DNA from: Inia geoffrensis
Lineage: Eukaryota; Chordata; Mammalia; Artiodactyla; Iniidae
Direction of reading: 5' to 3'
NCBI GenBank assembly: GCA_036417435.1
Contig: CM070899.1
Span: 151,728,237 to 151,792,236 of the forward strand
DNA length: 64,000 nucleotides
This document shows, piece after piece, positions 32,540 to 45,900 of the stretch. The notes below the pieces were generated by a model, which did no database searches, had not been told where the DNA came from, and saw only the letters and a program-made list of their open reading frames with translations. The position numbers were made by a program, and so were the translations under genes. How positions within the stretch are numbered: the first letter of the stretch is position 1; each line of letters starts with the position of its first letter.

Positions 32540-33190
32540 TTACATCAATCAGCCAATCCACAATGGCAGAAAGCCCGGCCTTTTACCTTTGCCAGCCTGT
32601 GCATCCAGATCTCAGCCAAGAAGGCCTAAACTTCCTGCAGGTTGACCTGTTCCTGCTCTATGCGGACAGTGTGTCTCAGATCCTAACCCACTGTCATTGA
32701 GGTGTTTGGGGAAATTGTCCCTTCTCCCCGGCCCCCCACTGCCCCATCCCAAGCAGGGAGGCTGGACAGGCGAATGGGGACTCACTCAGCCTGTGTTCCA
32801 TTGGGTGGGGGTCATAGGACTCCATGGTGCCCTATCCCCAGGCAGTCCTGTTTCATGACACAACAAAGGACTTTGACATCACACTGGATGAGGTGGAGAT
32901 TTGGGGGTGCAGGTGCAGCATCTGGTGGAGGAGGCAACAGATAACAAGACTGCTCAAGCTGGAATAAAAGCAACTGTGGGTGAAATGGGCACTTCACAGC
33001 AACTTAGGGCCAAACTCAAGAGGCTGGCAAACTGTACGACAGAAGGGACTTAAATCCCTGCAAGCTGGAGGGTGTACATGTCACTCATCTGTGAAGGGCA
33101 GCTTCTACCTTTCTGTGCAGCTGAGATTTGATCTAAGGGGAGGGGGTGAGAGGAAGCTCAGTAAAAAATACTAAACAAGCTCTTGAAGCC
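32540..33190 (+). pseudogene. Unassigned gene-like remnant
   Basis: No single open frame is present, but pieces look protein-like. AVLFHDTTKDFDITLDEVE (about 32841-32899) follows a pyrimidine-rich CCCCAG. After a frame change, a 48-codon helical stretch runs to TAA at about 33051; it contains VQHLVEEATDNKTAQAGIKA and QQLRAKLKRLANCTTEG. An earlier stretch (32590-32699) reads QPVHPDLSQEGLNFLQVDLF. I do not recognise the family. It may be a broken gene copy or an unnamed repeat. Confidence 0.3.
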
Positions 33191-33199
33191 CAGTGTGAG

Positions 33200-33890
33200 C
33201 ATAAAAGTTTTGTTTTTTTGCTTAATCTTCTATTATAGAAGTTTTCAAACATTCGAAAGTAGAATACTGTAGTGCAATGAACCCCTGTGTACCCATCACC
33301 CAGCTTCAACATTTAACAAATGGCCAATCTTTCTTCATTGCCCCACAGCTCCCTTTGGCTTATTTTAAAGCAAATCCCAGACATCATATTATTTCATCTG
33401 TAAGTACTTCAGTCTGTGTCTCAAAGAGATAGGGGCTCCTTTTTAACATAGACATATAAGCCATTACTATAACTTGAAAGTTTTAGGAATTCCTATTATC
33501 AGCTAATATCCTAATAATATTCTGGTTGATTTCTTTGAATTAGGATCCAAACAAAGTCCACACATTGCAATACTGCATTGTGTTGTTATGTCCCAGAAGG
33601 CTTTTATTCTAAAGTAGTTTCCCCTCCCACTTTCTTCTCATTGTCATTTGACAGGTTATTTGACCCATATAATTTTCTGCTTTTTGGACATGGTTGATTT
33701 TATCCTTGTGATGTCTTTTATCGTGTTTCCACTACCCTCTGTATTTCCTATGAACTGGTAATTAGATCCTGAGGCTTGATCAGGTTTAACATGTGCTTCC
33801 CATGCATCTCACTAGGAGATGATGATGTGATGTCACGATTGATTAGTGAGTTCAGGTATTGTCAGCCGGATCTGTCCATTATAATGTCTC
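33200..33890 (-). mobile_element. Old L1 3'UTR, antisense
   Basis: 'ACCCCTGTGTACCCATCACCCAGC', 'GCAAATCCCAGACATCATATTATTTC' and 'ATTAGATCCTGAGGCTTGATCAG' match the long 3'UTR of old mammalian L1 in antisense. Confidence 0.75.
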
Positions 33891-34429
33891 TCATAAGCTT
33901 TTTTTTTTAACAAGGTAAATATAGATCTTTACCATCACCCCTGAAAATTCCCTAATTTTCTTCCCAATTTTCATCCCCAAAGTCAATCATTTTTCTGAAA
34001 GTTTTCACTATAGTTTTTCCTGTTCGAGAACCTGATATAAATGGCATACAGATGCCACTCTCGTGTCTGGCTTCTTTCATTTATTCAGTTATTTTTAGTA
34101 TATGAATATGCCACAGTTTATTTACCCATTTTCCCACGAAGGGCATTAATGAGCCAAAACTCCGGTATTGACCCGCAGTTCGGAAGCGAGAGAGCTCCCA
34201 GCTTGCAGCTAAATTTGTGGAGTAGATTTGATTGACAGCCCAGATCCTCAGTGATCAAGGCCCTCCAGATTCCGAGTTGGTTTCGCCGATTTCACCAAGT
34301 TCTGAAAATCGAGCAAGTGCCCATCGCTTGCTTGAGTGAGCTAGGAGAATTGGGTGTACCCTTCAAAGTTAGTTTAAGGTATAATTCTTTTATCACAGGA
34401 ACACGCCTCTGGTCAGGAATGAAACTGAA
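33891..34429. other. Upstream flank of VPS33B
   Basis: L1-like remnants reach about 34140. Unique sequence then leads into the CpG island. No exon is supported. Confidence 0.4.
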
Positions 34430-34870
34430 CCTTGACGCGTTTGCCGCTCGTTTTCAAATGTCCCTTCCAGGACGCCGTCCTTTTCCGGGTACACTGAGCG
34501 CTGGTAGAGTGCACGGGACTTCCGGAAGGTCTAGGAAGTCGTCCCTCTTTGGCAGGAGGCGGGTATCTCTGCAGGTGTAGATCCAGATCCTGCGGACCGG
34601 CAGAGTGGACCGGGAGGCGGGGGGTGGGACAAAGTGGCTGCAAGCCTGAGGCGAGGTCCCCCGAGGCTGCGGCTGTCCGGCCAGGAGGTGGCCATTCATT
34701 CCTCCATTGTGGCTGAGGAGCGAGGGCCCCTTCGGGGGCTCTTTCGAAGTCCGTGCCCTTACCTGAAGGAGAGCCACCCTGCGCTTACCCTGGGGTGCTG
34801 CCGGCCTTCTCAGAGCGGAGGGCGTCCCCCTTCTTCCACCCTGCGGCCCAGGTGACCGTTGCCATGGCTT
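34430..34870 (+). promoter_or_regulatory. CpG-rich promoter and 5'UTR of VPS33B
   Basis: CpG-rich sequence before the VPS33B ATG. It contains ACTTCCGGAAGG (paired ETS-type sites) at 34518 and GCGGGGGGTGGGA near 34617, and lacks an evident TATA box. The start site was not determined. Confidence 0.6.
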
Positions 34871-37800
34871 TTCCCCATCGGCCGGATGCCCCAGAGCTGC
34901 CTGACTTCTCCATGCTCAAGAGACTGGCCCGAGACCAGCTCATCTATCTGCTGGAGCAGGTCAGTGCCTGCCACGCTGGGGGCCTTTACTGTATCAGCAG
35001 CCAGCACTCACTGGATGCATAGTTCTTTCTTACTGAGCTCCCTTGGTCTTGCTCTTAGCCCTTGGTATTGTCCTTGGAGCTTCTGTGGCAGGTCCAAAAT
35101 GAAGCACTCAGGGAGGGAAACTTGGGACGATCTGGCCAGAGAGTTAATGGAAATCCCCCCTCTCCCCCCGCCCTTTCTTTTTCCATACAGACAAGGGAGA
35201 CACCACTAGTGCCAGGCATCACTGGGGATGGAAAGATGGTTAAGACAACTTTGTCCTTAGGGTTCTTACGTTCCAGTGGGAGCAGTATGAAACACAAATT
35301 ACCACACACAGGCTATCATGTGGTGAACGAGTGATAGCTAGGGTGCCTGAAACAATCATTTCTAGCTGGAGTGATCTAGGAGTTTCAAGGGGCTGGAGTG
35401 TGAAGATGAGCGTATTTTCCTTGGAGATGGGAGAGGATGTTCCAGGCGGATGGACTGGTAGGAGCAAAGTTGAGGAAACAGGGAAGGACAGGCATGAAAT
35501 ACAGAGAAGAGAGGGATGAGAAGTTACACAATAGGCATTAGGCAGCTACTGAAAAATTTTCCCCAATATGTGACATGAAACAATACTTGAAGATGATTCT
35601 AATAGACATTGTGAAGTTGGATAAATGGGCAAAACAAGAAGGCCAGTGAGGAGACCATAGATCAGACTGAAGTAAGAAAGGCCCACACAAAATTAGTGGC
35701 AGTGGAAATGAAAGGAATTGATGGGGTTTTTTTGAGTCAAAGACTCAAAGACATTGATTGGTCGTAAAGGTTAAGGGAGAAGCAAAGCTGAGTTTGACAT
35801 TTTTAACTTGAGCTAATAAGAAAGTAATGCTATTACTGTAATTTTAATGGATTACGTATATAGTCTTTTGTTTAATGTTCATATTCCCCACTAGATTGGA
35901 AGGTCCTTGAGGACAGGGACATACCTATTTTGTTCAACATGTATACCTAGTGAGTACCTAGCTTAGAGTCAGGCACTTAGCATGTGCTTAATAAATATTT
36001 GTTGCATGAACATTGAATAGAAATGAGAAGAATTAGAAAGAGGAACAGTTTTGGTGGGGGAAGTTGAGTAGTTTGGGTTTGGATAGGATGAAGTTAAGAT
36101 GCTAGGAGGAAATACTGCTTGTAACATCAGCAGATAGAAAGGTAGAATTGCAGCTAGGGTAATGGGGACTTGGGAGAACCTCAGGGGATGTGGGACCATA
36201 TTTTATTTCTCTGTAATATGTCCTGTAGTGGTAGCACAATGATTGGCACATGAAAGACACCCAACAAATGTCTGAGGAATTGAGAAGAGATGCTAGTTAG
36301 AACCACTAGTTCAGGTGAGATCCCCATGAAAGAGAGTAAATGAGACCAAGGATAGAAACTTGTAAATAGAATGACCTGAGGAAGAGCTGCCCACAGGGAT
36401 GACTCAACGTAGCCAGAGTGTATTTCTGTGCAGTAATGTCCTCTTCAAACTAACTTCCTCTGACTTAATTCTTATTAATGGGCACTGCTATTCAGGCTTG
36501 AAACCTCAGAATCATCTTTGGCTCTCCTTCCCTCCTCACACTTAACTAAACCAGTTGCTGAGTCCTGTGGATATTTATTTCCTTACACCTGACTTTTTTT
36601 TTTTGCGGTACGCGAGCCTCTCACTGTTGTGGCCTCTCCTGTTGCGGAGCACAGGCTCCGGACGCGCAGCCTCAGCGGCCATGGCTCACGGGCCCAGCCG
36701 CTCCACGGCATGTGGGATCTTCCCGGACCAGGGCACGAACCTGTGTCCCCTGCATCGGCAGGCGGACTCTCAACCACTGCGCCACCAGGGAAGCCCTACA
36801 CCTGACTTTTTAAATGGTGATTATAAAATAACACTAACAAATTTTAGAAAATGCATAAGATAAAGTGTAAAGAAAAAAAAAATCCCTTACAACCCTACCA
36901 TCAGATACAAGCACTGTTAACACTGTTAATTTCTTTCAAGTATTTTTAAAAATTCGATTACACGTTCCATGTATCTCTTAAAAAACCTATTTTTGTTCAC
37001 ATCACCACCAGCCTAAATCAGGTCCTAATTCATTACCACAGGCTTGAGCTGCTTATTTGTCTTTTGTTTTCTTGCCACACCCCGCGGCATGCCACGCATC
37101 CAGGCATCCTCGACCAGGGATCGAGCCCTCACCCCCTGCAGTGGAAGTGCAGAGTCTTAACCACTGGACCGCCAGGGAAGTCCTTGGGCTGCTTGGACTG
37201 TTGCATTAACCACATAAGTGTAGCCCTTACCTCTGGTTTCTCACGTCTCCAATCCATTTTACCCACAGTTCCCAGATTTACCTAATGAAAATTCCCAGCT
37301 GATTGGATGCTTCAGTGTACAAAAGCTTTCTATTTTTCCTTGTTCCATAGAGGATCAACACCAAACTCCCTAACTTGGCATTTGGGACCCTTCATGCTCT
37401 AATTCCTGTCAAAGATTTCAGTCTTGTTCCACACCATTCCCCTACATCAAGATTTCCCAACCTTGGTGCTATGGACATTTTGGGCTGCTTAATTCTTTGT
37501 GGTGGGACTGTCCTGTGCATTGTAGGATATTTAGCAGCATCCCTAACCTCTACCCACTAGATGGCCTGTAACACCCCCTGCCCCAAGGTGGACAACCCAA
37601 AATGTCTCCAGACTTTACCAAATGTCCCTTGGGGGGCAAAATCAGCCCTGGTTGAGGACCACTGCCTTACATGTACCTTACCCATCAGGCAAACTGAATT
37701 GTTTGTTCTGCCCTTACTGTTCAGCCTGTTCTCTTTCCCTGGCCTTTGCTAGATTGCCATCTCAATCTGTCACTGCCAACATCCTACCCATTTGTCAAAG

Positions 37801-39931
37801 CCTAGTTGAGAGGAAACTTTCAATGACTTCCCCCTCTCTTCTGCTCAGTATGACCCCTCCTTCCTCTGGACAGATGAAAGGGCAGCATCAGGAGTGATGA
37901 AGCGGGAACCAGAAGACAGGGATTTGGCGTGGGAGAGTGGGTGTGAGGGTGAGGACTGTCCTGGGTTAAGTTTTCCGCCTTGAACATAGGTTATTTTTGT
38001 AATTAGAAGAAAAATGCCATTTAAAGAGATATTTGGCAGTTAGTTGAGGGGCTGGAGGATACACAATGTGGTTTTGTTTTGTTTGGCTTCGTTCAGCAGG
38101 AAATCGATTGGGTTATCAGGAGACAGTGGAAAAGGCAGTGGAGTAGAGGAGCAATGATGTAGAACAAGGTCACAGGCGAGCAGGAGGGTTGAGTGACAAG
38201 GACTTAACCTTAGAAAGAAGGTGAAATATCTTTCCACTGGTACAGAAAATGAGAAGACAAAATAGGTGAATATGTAGAGAAATGTCAGCTGTGGATATAG
38301 GCAATAAATAAGGTTCTGGGGTAGATGAGGTCTAGTGCCCTTCCAACTCAGAGACTGTGCTTCTATTAAATGGATGGCTGGATGAGCTGTCAGCTGAGGG
38401 AGCTTGTGTGACCTGAGAGTAACCCAAGATACTGTGTCTCCTTCAGCTTCCAGGAAAAAAGGACTTGTTCATTGAGGCAGATCTCATGAGCCCATTGGAT
38501 CGAATCGCCAATGTCTCCATCCTAAAGGTACCTGACCCTTTCCGCACGTGGATCAGGCCCTTCTTTCCTATTAAGCAGTTTTTCTTTTGATGAACAGTAC
38601 ATATTACTGAAGAGTGACTACCCTTATAGGGTAAATAGGGGGTGGCAGAGTTACGGTAAATAGGGGATGGCAGAGTTACAGTGACAAGGGGGGATAGATA
38701 CTCTTTGTATTGTTTTTGAATTGTTTTATTTTGGGGTTTTCTATTGACAGTTTGAGGAAGGTTCAGTGGGATGGTTGTCAGGGAGGTACTTTGACTGCTA
38801 GAATTAGTGTAAACAGGAGGGAGCCCTTCCAGAAGACCCCTGTCATTGTATCAGGCTTTGGATTTCCAAGCACACTTATGTCCATTGTTTTGTTGGATTC
38901 TCTCTGTAGCAACATGAAGTAGACAAGCTGTACAAAGTGGAGAACAAGCCAGCCTTCAGCTCCAGTGAACAGTGAGTGTCTGGGAGACTCTGTCTTGGCT
39001 CCAAGCTGGAGGAGGTCCCTACACATTTGCCTTTGATCCGTCCTTGGCCGAGATCTGGCACCATGATGTTTGTGACATGGTTCGCTTCCCTCCTCTTTTA
39101 CAATTTCATCCTTAGGTTATGCTTTAGCCTCTTAATTGGTCTCCCTTTCTGCGGTTTCTCCCTCCCTTGTCCTCTTCTCTCTTTAACCCAATCAACCATC
39201 TCTAACCAGACTGATTAATCTTTCAAAAATATTTTCATTGGGCTCTCCTGAAGAACCTTCAAGGCTTCCCTTACTTACCGAGTGAGGTCCTCATTGTTCG
39301 TCATAGATTCCAAGGCTGCCTCCGGGGAGGCCTCTCACCCCCTTTCCAGCCTGGTCTCTTTCACGTCCCCACTATTCAGCTTGCACCTTTGCGTGCTTCC
39401 AGGCTCTGCACACGTACCTCCATGTTTTTGGCCACTCCACCCACTCTGCCGGAAATTCCTCTCCTCTCCTCACTGTTCTTGCGACAAATATCCAGCCTTC
39501 AGAATCCAGCCCCACCTCCTCCACACAACTCTCAGTTGCCATTCCAGGGTGATTTTCTCCTCCTCTGGATTTGCATGGGGTTCAGTGTTTGTCCTGTTCA
39601 CCTGGTACACAGTCACATCCTGCCTGTTGTCTGGTGTTTGTTTTTATTTTTAATACTTCTCAACTTAAGTAATGTACACCCTCCCTTAGAGGAAATAATT
39701 CTCCTAGATACATGGAGAATACATCCATGAACCCCAGTTTGAAGAACACTATTTTATATACTTTCTTGTATTGTTTTTTAACACTTGATTGTTAATATAC
39801 TCCATACATATGTGCATCTTATTTTGCCCAATAGACTGTAAATTATTTGAGAGCAGGAACTCCTGGGTCCACCATAAGGCCAATAAGTGCCCCCAGCCCA
39901 CCACGATATACCTGTTTTATCGAGGGGAGTC

Positions 39932-39983
<52 letters not shown>

Positions 39984-42900
39984 AAACTCTTAATTATATA
40001 CTCATATTAAAAAAAAAAATTATTTATTTGTTTGGTTGCACCAGGTCTTAGTTGCGGGAGGCAGGCTTCTTAGTTGCAGCAGGTGGGCTCCTTAGCTGCG
40101 GCTCCAGGGCTCCTTAGTTTTGGCTCGCTGGCTCCTTAGTTGTGGCATGCTAACTCTTAGTTGCAGCATGCATGTGGGATCTAGTTCCCTGACCAAGGAT
40201 TGAACCTGGGCCCCCTGCATTGGGAGCGCAGAGTCTTATCCACTGCGCCACCAGGGAAGTCCTAGGTCTTGTGTATTTGGTACGTGGTGAGCCGAAAGAG
40301 CTGGCAGGGCTTTGGCTGGGGTGAGAAGTGTAGCAAATGGTGAAAGAGTTGGCATTGTTTAAGTTTCTTCTAAGCTGCTATCACCAACTTCATGATTTTT
40401 CTTCACTGAGGTTTTTTTCCCCCTTCTCTCCCATAGATTATGCTTCTTGGTCAGACCTCGCATCAAGAATATGCGGTACATTGCCAGTGAGTGTGCCATT
40501 ATGTTCATTATAACTAAGACCTGGGAAAGGGTGGGAAGGTCTAAGGACCTTGACCATAAGAACCCTTTAATAAGAGGAGAATTGTTTGGGTAGGCCATAC
40601 TCCTCGTAGAGGCTCTCTGCTTCCTTGCTTCTAGTCTAACAAAGGTCCATGGCTTTCGAGTTGCATCCTTTCTGTCTGTAGATCTTGTCAATGCTGACAA
40701 AATGGCTGGCCGAACTCGGAAATACAAAGTGATCTTCAGTCCTCAAAAGGTGAGTTTGGACCCTGATGGAAATGACATTGGGTAGAACAGGATTGGGGAC
40801 TAGGAAGGGATAAGGGGCCAACACTATATAGCTCTATCTCCCTCAAAGCAAATTATAGGTGACTGACCAAAATACCTGTCACTGTCTTTTTATTAAGGTA
40901 GCAGAGAGCCTGTCATCAAATTGCCCCGAATATAGATTGTACAGTTGTGAGAGATGTCCTCTACATAGATTTCTTTAAGTGAAAATATTGACATTTTTGA
41001 AGTAGAACCTGCTATGTATCCCTTCTGACACCAATTCCTATATAGTAATGGTGCACAATGTTATGGCTTTTCAATGACTTTCTCCCTATATCCCTTTAAT
41101 AACAAACACAATAAATCTTCACCCCCCGCCCCATGCTCATCAAAGCCATGTGGCTGGGGTACCCTTGGGTTATCAGAACCATACCAGTGTACTTTGGAAG
41201 AGGTTTTTCTTACACAGGGTGCAGTAAAATGGTCTCTAAGCTTGGAGCAGCTGAGGGAACTGAAGCCCACAGTCACATAGTGAATTAACATAGCCAGGCT
41301 AGGTTTCTTCCATCTTTACCTCAATAATTGCAGTAAGTGTTAGGTGATCTGTCATAGTATCTCCATTTCTCGATTCCATCAAGCTCCCCTGTCATCCCCA
41401 CATCAACGGGGTGCATTGTAGGTACATCCTCAACCTGATTCATTGGGAGGAATGATGTACCAGGTCTATACATTGCCCGTCATAGGACTATACAGTTATA
41501 CCAAGTAGTGCATGCCACACTTAGAGCAGGTAGAAATTAAAGTTGAAAGGACAGGGATTTATTCCTTTGCAATTTTCCCAAGAAAATTCTAAAGAAAATA
41601 GAAGCAGTAGGTAAAACTAAAGACACTGAAGCCAAACTGTCTGGCTGTGAATCCATGCTTTAGCACCTATTACCTGTGTGATCTTGGATAAGTTACTTAA
41701 CTGCTCTGTGTCTCAGTTTTCTCATCTATAAAATGGAGTTGATAATAGTACTTATCTCTTTTAAATGAGGTGACTTTCAGTTTCTATTAAGAAGTCTAGA
41801 GGAATCATAGGCTTATATTGTTTTCTCATCATTTAAAAGGAATAAGAGGAAAGAACCAATGATCTTCCTTTGAAGATCATTTGAAGATTGATAGCACAGT
41901 CTTACATCTATTAATCCTGTTTAGGAATACAAATATATCAAGTGTAGCATTATTACCAGGGCAAGAAAATTATTGAGTAAAATAACCGATCAGAATTAGA
42001 GGTTACTTTTGAATGTTATTAAAGGAGCTGTAGCAGTAATCTCTAGTTTTTGGAGTCTTACAAAACCCTTTTTTTCAAATTATACTTCCAAGGACAGATT
42101 TGTTTAAACAGGGAATAGAACAAGTTGGTAACAGTTTCAAATAATGCTACAAGCCTCCATATCACACAGAAAACAGAAAATTGATATTTTTATGGATTTT
42201 TTTCTTTCTAACACCCTATCTAATCAAATTTTTTGACCTGATTTTCCATTACAGGACAGTGTCTTCCTTAGTTGCTGTAAGGAAGAGGAATTTTCTCTCT
42301 TCCTGAGACTCCCTTTGTTAATTATGAAGATTGGCAGTTTTCAAACTGGGCTATGGAGTTCCATTAGTTAGCATTAAAAGTAGCCCTGTAGGGACTTCCC
42401 TGGTGGCACAGTGGTTAAGAATCCGCCTGCCAATGCAGGGGACACAGGTTCGAGCCCTGGTTCAGGCAGATCCCACATGCTGCGGAGCAGCTAAGCCCGT
42501 GCACCACAACTACTGAGCCTGCGCTCTAGAGCCCGTGAGCCACAACTACTGAAGCCTGCGTGATACAACTACTGAAGCCCAGGCGCCTAGAGCCCACGCT
42601 CCACAACAAGAGAAGCCACCACAATGAGAAGCCCGCACACCGCAATGAAGAGTAGCCACTGCTCTCCACAACTAGAGAAAGCCCGCGCACAGCAACGAAG
42701 ACCCAACACAGCCAAAAATAAATTAATAAAATTAATTAATTAATTTTAAAAAAATTTAAAAAAACCAAGTAGCCCTGTAGGATTTCAGTTTTACTGACAT
42801 AAATAAATGAGGGATGAATAGGACTCTTCTGTGTAACCATAAAATAAGGAGCACATAGCATTAATCTTCCACACCTCATAGAATTATGAGGATCAAGAGA

Positions 42901-45900
42901 GGTAATGCTTTTATTTTTTATTTATTTACTTTTCAATTTTTTTTTTTTTTTTTTTGACTGCTTTGGGTCTTTGTTGCTCCACGCTGGCTTTCTCTACTTA
43001 TGGCAAGCGGGGGCTACTCTTCATTTCAGCGCTTGGGCTTCTCATTGTGGTGGCTTCTTGTTGCAGAGCACAGGCTCTAGGCGTGCAGGCTTCAGTAGTT
43101 GCGGCACGCAGGTTCAGTAGTTGTGGCTCTCGGGCTCTAGAGCGCAGGCTCAGTAGTTGTGGCACACAGGCTTAGTTGCTCCACGGCATGTGGGATCTTC
43201 TTGATTGAACCCGTGTCCCTTGCATTGGCTGGCAGATTCTTAACCACTACACCACCAGGGAAGTCCCTTTTTAAAAAAAATGTTTATTTATTTAGTTGGC
43301 TGCTCCGGGTCTTAGTTGCAGAATGCAGGATCTTTAGTTGCGGCCTGTGGGGTCTTAGTTGGGGCATGCATGTAGCATCCAGTTCCCCGACCAGGGCTCA
43401 AACCCGGGCCCCCTGCATTGGGAGCACAGAGTCTCAACCACTGGACCTCCAGGGAAGTCCCGATGGCACAGTCTTACAGCTATTTATCCTGTTTAGGAAT
43501 ACAAATATATCAAGTATAACGTTATTACTAGGGCAAGAAAATTATTGAGTAAAATAACCGATCAAAATTACAGGATACTTTTGAATGTTATTAAAAGAGC
43601 TATAGCAGTAATTTCTGGTTTTTGGAGTCTTACAAGAACCTTTTTTTTAAATTATACCCCCAAGGACAGACTTGTTTAAACAGGGAATAGAACAAGTTGG
43701 TAACAGTTTCAAATAATGCTACAAGCCTCCATATCACACAGAAAAAGAAAATTGATATTTTCATGAATTTTTTCTTTCTAACACCCTATCTGATCAAATT
43801 CTTTGACCTAATTTTGCATCATAGGACGATGTCTTCCTTAGTAGCTGTAGGGAAGAGGAAATCTGTCTCTCTTCCTGAGACTCCCTTTGTTAACTATGAA
43901 GATTGGCAGTTTTCAAACTGGACTATGGAATTCAATTAGTCAGCATTAAAAGTAGGTCCATAGGGACTTCCCTGGTGGTCCAGTGGTTAAGACTCCTTGC
44001 TTCCCCTGCGGGGAACGCAGGTTTGATCCCTGGTTGGGGAACTAAGATCCCACATGCTGCATGCCGCGTGGCGTGGCCAAAAAAAAGGCCTATAGGATTT
44101 CAGTTTTACTGACATAATTGAATGAGGGATGAATAGGACTCTTCTGTATAACTGTAAAATAAGGCGAACCTAGCATTAATCTTCCACACCTCATAGAGTA
44201 ATTATGAGGATCAAGAGAGGTAATGCTTTTAAAACACTGACAACAATGCCTAGTACATGTGAAACAAATAATACACATCCACGATTATTATTATCATCAT
44301 TATCAGACAGAAGTGCCCTCAACTTTCTTCTTCATTACCTCCAAATATTTCACCCTTTTCCCACCTGTCTCAAAGGAGCATGAGGGAATTCCCTGGTGGT
44401 TCAGTGGTTAGCACTCTGCGCTTTCACTGACAAGGGTGTGGGTTCAATCCCTGGTTGGGGAACTAAGATCCCCATGAGCCATGCAGCATGGCCAAAAAAA
44501 CATAAAATAAAAAATAGAAAATAATTTACAAAAAATAAAAAAGGAGGATGAGACACTAGCCTTTCCCCATCTAGGAGCGGAGGCTCACCTGTGTTCTTGG
44601 CTCCATCCCTGCCTGCTTTCTCCACTCTCTTGCTTCATCAAGTAGACTCTTTTATATCTTCAACCATATCTATCCTTTCTAAACAGTTCTCTCTCCTCAT
44701 CTCTTGTCCCTGACAGCGACTCTCCCTTAATTTGTGGCCAGACTGAAGAATTATCTGCTGCCACTGCTTCCGCTTGACCATGTCCACCTTCACCTTTTTT
44801 TTTTTTTTTTTTTGGCGGTACGCGGGCCTCTCACTGCTGTGGCCTCTCCCGTTGTGGAGCGCAGGCTCCGGACGCGCAGGCCCAGCGGCCATGGCTCACG
44901 GGCCCAGCCGCTCCATGGCATGTGGGATCCTCCCGGACCAGGGCACGAACCCGTGTCCCCTGCATTGGCAGGCGGACTCTCAACCACTGCGCCACCAGGG
45001 AAGCCCCCACCTTCACCTTTTAATCTAGTCGCCTAAGATCTCCGTTGTCAAATCCAGTGATGTCTACGTCATGCTCTTCCTACTTAACTTCTCTGGCATT
45101 TGAGACTGTTGCCCATTCTTCCTTGAAACTCTGCCTTTAAAGGTGCTATTTAGGGGTGCTGTTTTCTCCTAGTCTCACCTCTCTATGTATTCTTTCTCGA
45201 TCTTCTCTGCCTGGTCTTGGACTGTGCACCCTTTTAATTTTGGTTCCCTAGAGTCCTGTCCTAAGCTCTCTTCTCTCTGTGTGTTCTTTTGGACAAGCTA
45301 TCCACTTTAAATGCAGTGTATGTGCCTTTAGCCCCCAAGGCTGTCTGTCCAGACCTCCCCCAGTGTCTGCAGAAGTCCCATGGACATGTCCTAACCAGAA
45401 CTCCATCCCTGCTCTCTCCACACCATTGCTTTTTACCTCCACCTGCTCCTCCTCTGTTTCTATAGCACTGTCATGCCCTGCTTCCCGTCGCTGCCAGCAG
45501 GACCCACCCTTCCCTGACAGCTGAATACTTCTCCTTTGTAAAGCTTTTTTAGTCAATCAGGGAGAAAAAAACAATTGACTTAATAAGTGAATGAAATGGC
45601 TGAAAAGGAAACAAAGCGTTGGGCCAGTGATTCCAGTGGTCCTTTCTAGATCTAAGAGTCTGGGCTCTTTTGTCTTTTTCACTGGGTTCAATAAGTGTGG
45701 TCCTTGGGCTTCCCTGGTGGCGCAGTGGTTGGGAGTCCGCCTGCCGATGCAGGGGACATGGGTTCGTGCCCTGGTCGGGGAAGATCCCACATGCCGCGGA
45801 GTGCTGGGCCTGTGAGCCATGGCCGTTGAGCCTGCGCGTCCGGAGCCTGTGCTCCGCAACGGGAGAGGCCACGACAGTGGGAGGACCACGTACCGCAAAA

